Assembly (NCBI GenBank): GCA_009602725.1
Contig: WELB01000246.1
Coordinates: forward strand, 120,461-166,538
DNA length: 46,078 bases
Source: Spirogloea muscicola
Taxonomy: Eukaryota; Streptophyta; Zygnematophyceae; Spirogloeales; Spirogloeaceae
Reading direction: 5' to 3'
Program-made: the position numbers and the translations under genes
Shown here: positions 40,726-46,078 of the stretch, in pieces
Layout: every line of letters begins with the position of its first letter
How positions within the stretch are numbered: position 1 is the first letter of the stretch
Notes under the pieces: model-generated
Databases searched by the model: none
Told to the model about the DNA's origin: nothing
What the model saw: the letters and a program-made list of their open reading frames with translations, nothing else

Positions 40726-43700
40726 TCAGTCCGTCCGGTTAGCAGGAATGGGCTTTTTGCTTCGCTGCGGGGAGGCTTGTGGCTGGTCACTCCTGCTCCC
40801 AGCCAACTGGAGGGAGGTGACTGCAGCTTCAGCCTCTGCCCTGGCCGTCTGAGCATCGGACAAGCTCTGCGCGATGCAGGGCCAGTGCAGTTGTATGCCA
40901 GAGCAACAGTAAATCAGTGTGAACGACAATTCTCCAAAAACACAAGCTGATGCAGAGATTCAGAGACGGTGAACCGGGGAGAGAAGCTGGATGCATTGAT
41001 ATGCTCATTAACCTTTTGAACACTTGTCAGCTCGCTGCGAACACTTGACAACTCAGCTGCAGCTGTGGCTGCTGCCTTGGCCTCTCGCTCCAGCTTGTCA
41101 ACCTGAAAATTCAGACGGATGAATGTCAATGATGGGTCACACAGCACGTCTTATGAGGATCCCTTGTACATCACAGTGGTGAGGCCCAAGAACAAGCACA
41201 GATTGCACATTTGGGACGCTGGTCATCTGTCAGCTGCGCAGAGTTCAGCAAGCCATGCTTGTCTGACCTTCAACTGAAGCATCTCTTTCTCTTCTTTCTC
41301 TCGGGCTGCTGAATCCTCATAGTGCTCGACCATCATAGCTGCCTCGGCTCGGACTTTTGCAATATCTTGCAACTTTGCCTCCGCTGCCTAGATTGTGGGC
41401 AACAGCAGCAGCTACACTCCAATGAATTTGCAGGTGGACGAAGTGATGGCGCAATTGATCATTAGTACCTAATATGGTCCGAGAAAGCATGCAATATGAC
41501 AGAGATGATGACGAGACCACACACAAACAGCTTGCTTGAAGGACCAAGGGCAATGTGACACAGTATGTGTGACCACCTCAAGGGCACGGGTGGCTTCTGT
41601 GTTCTGGCCTCGCAGACGAAGCATCTCCCCTTTCGTACTTGACAGCTCTATTTCTAATCTGGACACCCTTTTCAAGGAGGCCTCCTTCTCCTCAGTGACC
41701 TGGAAGGACTCCATGCCACCACTAGGATCATGTCATTCTAGAAATCATGTCACTGCCTGACACAGTACTATCCGCGAGAGAGCTCAGTGCCACTGTGAGA
41801 CATACGAATGGGGAGGACGAAGACATCTCTGGCGTCTAGCTGTAAGCTAAGACAACGTGAGATCTTTGTTTAGGGAGGTTGGATGGTATTGACGAGCTAA
41901 TACCTGAGCAATGTTGGCCTTAAGCTGCACTGCCTCCTCTTGTACCTTCTGCAGTGCCTGGTTGCTTGTATCCAGAGAAGCCTGCATAATGCTTGCAGGA
42001 GGCGATCATCATCTTCAGATAAGCTAACTTGGCAGGTTGCATTGAGTACCAAACATCAAAAGTCTGTAACCAGAAGTGTTGATGCTTGAGCAAGTACGAG
42101 CAGGTCAAGATCTTCATACACACCTGGAGAACAGAGAGCTCGCTATTCATTGACTCTATCCGTTTATCTGCTTCTTGAATCTGTGACAGAAGCTCCTGCA
42201 CCTCATTGTGCATGCCCTCCAAAGCTTCTGAAGCCCTAAAATTGCAAAAAAAGTCTCATGAAAATCCTCTGCGAAGCTTAGTAACCAACTTCATTCACAG
42301 AGAAGCAGAGCAGTCAGTGAAAATTGATAAGCTCTCGCAGGTCTGCTTCCTTCAAGGCTGATATCACCATAACAGGCAAGGCCTTTCAGCTTACTGATTG
42401 ACTCCCTCTCGAAGGCTGGTCACTATTCTTTTCTCTTCTTCTAGGGCCTCCTGAGAAGCCTCCACCTGCGCCTTCGCTGCACCAGCAACGCTCTCCTCTT
42501 CCTCAAGAGCCTGCTGGGTGCTGGTAAGTGCATTGGTAAGCTCCAGGAGTCGGCCTTCGAGTGACTCAGAGTGGCTCTCAGCTGCCCTAAGTTTCTCTGG
42601 CACATCGAGCACATGTCACATCCTCAGAGATCTATCAAGCTATGTGAGTCACTGCAAATGCCAGTTACTGCTCCACTGTAAGCACAGCTTACGTCAACTA
42701 TGCAAGCTGTAGGGTTGCCTGTGATGTTGATTCTGACTTCGTTCTCAGAGCACAGTACATCGGGCTTCATAGACCTGGAAGGAAGATTTTAGCTTTACTT
42801 GACGTCCATTCTGACCAACAATAGCTACCAGACTCGGTCGAATTCAAGGGCCAGACCTGCCACAGAGGTAGCTTCAGCACCCTTCACCTCAAGAGCATCC
42901 TGGCTAGCTTGCAGTGCATCTCGCAATTGCCTGAGCAAGCAGACAGTCACAGAGGGCCATCCTCTTTAAGTATCACTTCGCATTTCATCGTCCAGTGACA
43001 AGGCATAAGAGGAATGTGCGAAGCTCTCATGCATTGTCAGATAGGCAGAAGCCAGAGAATATGAACAGTCATGACTACTGCACATCAGGCTGTGCAGCTT
43101 GCTCCTCCCCTTACTTTGCAGTGCTCTTTTCCTCCTCAAGTGACCAGCTTAGGGAGGCGATGTCATTTTTGAGGCTGGTAGTAAGCTTGTCCAACTCCGC
43201 AATAGATTCAGAAGCGCTCTGCATATCTTTCACAAGCTGCTGGAGCTCCTGCTCCTTGTTCTTAAAGGCCTGAGTGCTTGCTTCGAGGCTCTCCTTGAGG
43301 CCACTCACATGGCCCTCTGCTTTTGCAAGCTCCTGTTTGATCTGATCTGCCGACTCCATGAGGCTGGCATTCTCCTGCTCCTTCTCCTCATAGACCCGAC
43401 TTTTCGCCTCAAGGCTGTCCTCCAGGCTGGATATCTGACTTTGTACTTCTGCAAGCTGTTGCTTGATTTGATTTGCCTCCTTCTTGAGGCTAGCAACCTC
43501 CTCTTCACGCTCCTACTCAAGCATGGTCAGAAGCATGGCGCTGCGTCATGGTGAAGCCAAAGCCCGTGACATTAATCAACATACCCACGACTGGCATGAC
43601 ATGCAAAGGTGCTGAGAGATTGAGTGTTCCTCTGCAAGAGCTTACAAACAGACCTGGAGTAATGCAGACTTTGAAACAGCATCTCTTGAAAGCTGTTGCT

Positions 43701-45937
43701 CCTTCTCGCCAGCCGTCTTCAGCGACATCTCCATGTCCTTATTCAGATCCTGAGCCTCTCTGATGAGAAATTGATATCTCTCATATATTAGCAAAACGCA
43801 CACTGTAGATGCATCTTGGTGAGTGGACCTTGTGATGGTGTGGATTTCTGCCCGAAGCCCATACTCACTGCTATTGACCCACTGTCCTTGATATCAACAG
43901 ATGAATGCTATCTTAGTTGCCTTATGCCATATTCAGGCTCCAAGATTTGTGTCTGGAGTGTACTCTACAACAGGAGAGAGTTAGGGATCCTGGTACCTGA
44001 GAGCAGAGTGCACGTCATCCACCTTCTGCTTCAAGGTTGCTGCAGCAGACTTCTCGGCAGCCAGCTCTTCTCCGAGATTGTTGTTGAGTTCTTGCTGTTT
44101 AGACATCTTGCTTGAGAGCTCGCTCTGCTCAGTCATAGCAGCAGCCAGCTGCTTCTCAAGATCCTTGCTGACATCCTGCTGTGCAGACAGCTTGCTTAAG
44201 AGCTTGCTCTGCTCTTCTTTGGCCAATGCTGCTTGCTCTTGGGCTCGGCTGTGAAGCAGACCTGTCTCGTCTATCAGCTGCTGTTTGACTTCAGCAACCT
44301 GCTTCTGCGCCCTCTCCAACTCAGCCTCTAGCTGCCTTCCCATCGCTTGATATGAGGACAACTTGTCAGTCAAGTCCTTCTGCTCCTTCTGCGCTTTGAC
44401 CATCTGCTCGCTGGCACTGCTCTCTAGCAGCCGTGTCTCTTCCTCAAGCTGCTGTGTCAAGGCCCTGACCTCAGCTTGTGCCTGCATTGTACATGTGAGG
44501 ACAGACACCACCCAAATATCTTAGCAGTGCTAATGAGACCTGTATTGCAAGGGAAGGATGAAGTGGCAAGGTCAACCCCCTATCTCTGCTCCCAGACATG
44601 CCATTATCCGCAGGGTCAGACACCCTCAAGACCTCATCGCTGATTCTGCTAATTGTGCGTGAGTCATTGGAGACATCATGGGACGCAATGTCTTGTGCTA
44701 ACTGTCTGACGCAAGCATTGCCTGGAGCAGAGGCTCACGCTGGTGAGAGATGCCTCGCTGGCCTTCTTTGCGGATTGCTCCCGCAATACAAGTGGTGCCA
44801 CAAGACCAGCTCCAACGCCAGCTCCACCTATTGCCACCGAGAATGGGCTGCCACTCTCTACCTTGGGTGGGACAAGTATCTGCACTCACGGACAATATAG
44901 GCTGCATAACTGACAATCCTGGTAATGGATGGACCCTGAAGCCGCTCTTTCATATCACGAAGTACTTGCGAGAGGGGTATCACAGCCGGAGCTAAATGGA
45001 CACTAATGGACATCTGCCTCTCAAAAAGGGGCGCTTGTGGCTCATAGCAAAGAAACGAAATCAAGACAGAAGACCTGCACCAGGAATGCTCAGACCTAGC
45101 AAGCCCTGGCGAGCAATACACAGGTTGTACAAGAATCTGCGCAGAAGCTAATATATATTTGTCCAGCACCATGGTGTCCACCAATACAGGAGTGTCTACT
45201 GAGATGCAGCACGACCAGTCTCACCTGTGGTCGAAGGGGTGTTGCTTTTGTCTCGGCGGTGCCCACATTTGTCTGAGATGGAGCTGCATCTGCAGCTTTT
45301 GCTGGGTCCTCGCCTCCAGGAGGACTTACCAGGCTCGGGAAGCTGATTCCTTCCGGGGGGGCTACTGCTGCAACTGTGGGGCTCCGTGCAGCTGGTTTTC
45401 CTCTCGATAGCTCTGGCAAGGCAGGCACGGAGCCTGTTCTCTCCTTAATCTGGCGTAGCATGTCCAGCCTCAATCGTTCCGACGCTGCAGGTGAAGCATG
45501 CAGGCGTGTTTGTCATTCAGCCGCCGAGCAACCAGAAGTGACGTGCTGAGGAAGCGCCTGTTAGAGCTGAGAGCGCGCGCGCGCTCTACACATTGACCAC
45601 TCTCGCTTCCGCTTGGGCGCCATACGTCTTCGCAGCGGCCGTCAGTCCTATTGACCTGACTCCGGAATCCCACCTCAACTGTCTCTGCTATGATGCAACG
45701 ACTTGTACACAAAGGATGTGGAACCTGAGATGCGCGACACAGCTGCGGGGCGCTGCGTGTCGCTTGGACATATGGTGTCGGGTGCACAGAGCACAAGCAG
45801 CGTCCATGCATGTCGACCGAGCCTGGAGCAATGCAGGCGGGCAGTTCGAGGAGTGGCTGGCGGAGAGAAGGGGGCGCACATGTGACTGGCGCCGGCTCGG
45901 CCAGGGACGACCCCAGGGCGAGCGCCTGCAGCGCCAT
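40726..45937 (-). CDS. Long coiled-coil protein, MFP1-like architecture
   Basis: At least ten minus-strand exons. Start MALQALALGSSLAEPAPVTC (45937, Ala/Pro/Leu-rich, transit-peptide-like), then SERLRLDMLRQIKERTG with a Pro/Ala linker (about 45489-45230), then FSVAIGGAGVGAGLVAPLVL (about 44840), a likely membrane segment. Coiled coil follows: 44486-43998 (LTQQLEEETRLLESSASEQM), 43500-43110 (two 42-residue repeats), 42612-42391, 42230-42120, about 41700-41570, 41385-41290, 41100-41000, ending SKKPIPANRTD and TGA at 40726. The order transit peptide, one membrane helix, long coiled coil resembles plant MFP1 of thylakoids, but coiled coils mimic each other, so the name is only a suggestion. Several exon edges are approximate. 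Confidence 0.65.
43230..43500 (-). repeat. Two tandem 42-residue coiled-coil repeats
   Basis: Copy 1 starts SLKKEANQIKQQLAEVQ and copy 2 starts SLMESADQIKQELAKAE. Both continue with a SSLEDSLEA / SGLKESLEA block and a K-E-Q-E stretch. Each is 42 residues, exactly six heptads, so the phase of the coil is kept. Confidence 0.7.
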
Positions 45938-46078
45938 GGCTGCGGTGAGGGTGACCACCCGCCTCGACAGCGCCGCCGCGTCCTGCGCGCCGGGGCGGTC
46001 ACCCGACGGGCCGGGCGCGGCGCTGGCAACGGTGAGCGGCTGGCAGCGGGCCTGCAGCGGCCGGGGGAGGGCGCGGCG
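45936..46078 (+). CDS. Possible start of a divergent gene, partial
   Basis: ATG at 45936 in a GCCATGG context opens a frame MAAVRVTTRLDSAAASCAPG that stays open to the window end. A GT donor-like site (ACGGTGAGC) follows after about 30 codons. It uses the same CCATGG as the minus-strand coiled-coil start, so probably only one of the two is a true start. Weak evidence. Confidence 0.25.
   Translation, partial: MAAVRVTTRLDSAAASCAPGRSPDGPGAALATVSGWQRACSGRGRAR

Overview
The window looks like nuclear DNA of a green alga. The evidence is a plant-type gene set split by many GT-AG introns, two plastid or plant-specific families (an FKBP16-1-like immunophilin and a group F bZIP), an extra-large G protein, a short TTTAGGG-type telomere motif, and GC-rich coding sequence. 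It is not a compact bacterial or organellar segment. I cannot name the species. Everything was read by eye from translations and splice motifs. Exon joins given as base positions were checked for reading phase; those marked approximate were not.

Layout. (1) 1-9.3 kb is a dense, nested array of decayed non-LTR retrotransposon pieces, mostly on the minus strand. One copy is long enough to show reverse transcriptase, a CCHC-like finger and a restriction-like endonuclease. (2) 9.6-19.0 kb holds an extra-large G protein (XLG) gene, plus strand. (3) 20.1-22.1 kb holds a short-chain dehydrogenase gene, minus strand. (4) 22.3-24.5 kb is a second array of the same retroelements, mostly plus strand, so genes 2 and 3 sit between two arrays of opposite main orientation. 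(5) 25.7-27.1 kb holds a plastid FKBP gene (minus), divergent from a zinc-sensor bZIP gene (plus, 27.1-28.8 kb) that contains a 122-n assembly gap. (6) 29.9-35.05 kb holds MUS81 (minus), divergent from NUP88 (plus, about 35.44-39.64 kb). (7) A two-exon gene for a small protein of about 108 residues starts one base after the NUP88 stop codon. (8) 40.7-45.9 kb holds a long coiled-coil protein gene (minus).

The genes do not form one pathway. Roles by family: heterotrimeric-type G signalling (XLG), zinc-deficiency transcription (bZIP), thylakoid or plastid folding (FKBP), structure-specific DNA cleavage (MUS81) and nuclear export (NUP88).

The most interesting points are: the XLG gene, whose G domain keeps a Gly-Gly-Gln in switch II while losing other nucleotide-binding residues; the complete Cys/His zinc-sensor motif of group F bZIPs; a Glu-to-Lys change in the MUS81 ERK nuclease motif; the possible dicistronic NUP88 arrangement; and a retroelement family with a repeated C-terminal tag and a 3' hairpin whose wobble pairs support folding in the sense RNA. 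Isolated single n's at 9626, 22077 and 35435 lie at the GC-rich 5' ends of genes, so the N-termini of XLG, the dehydrogenase and NUP88 should not be trusted.
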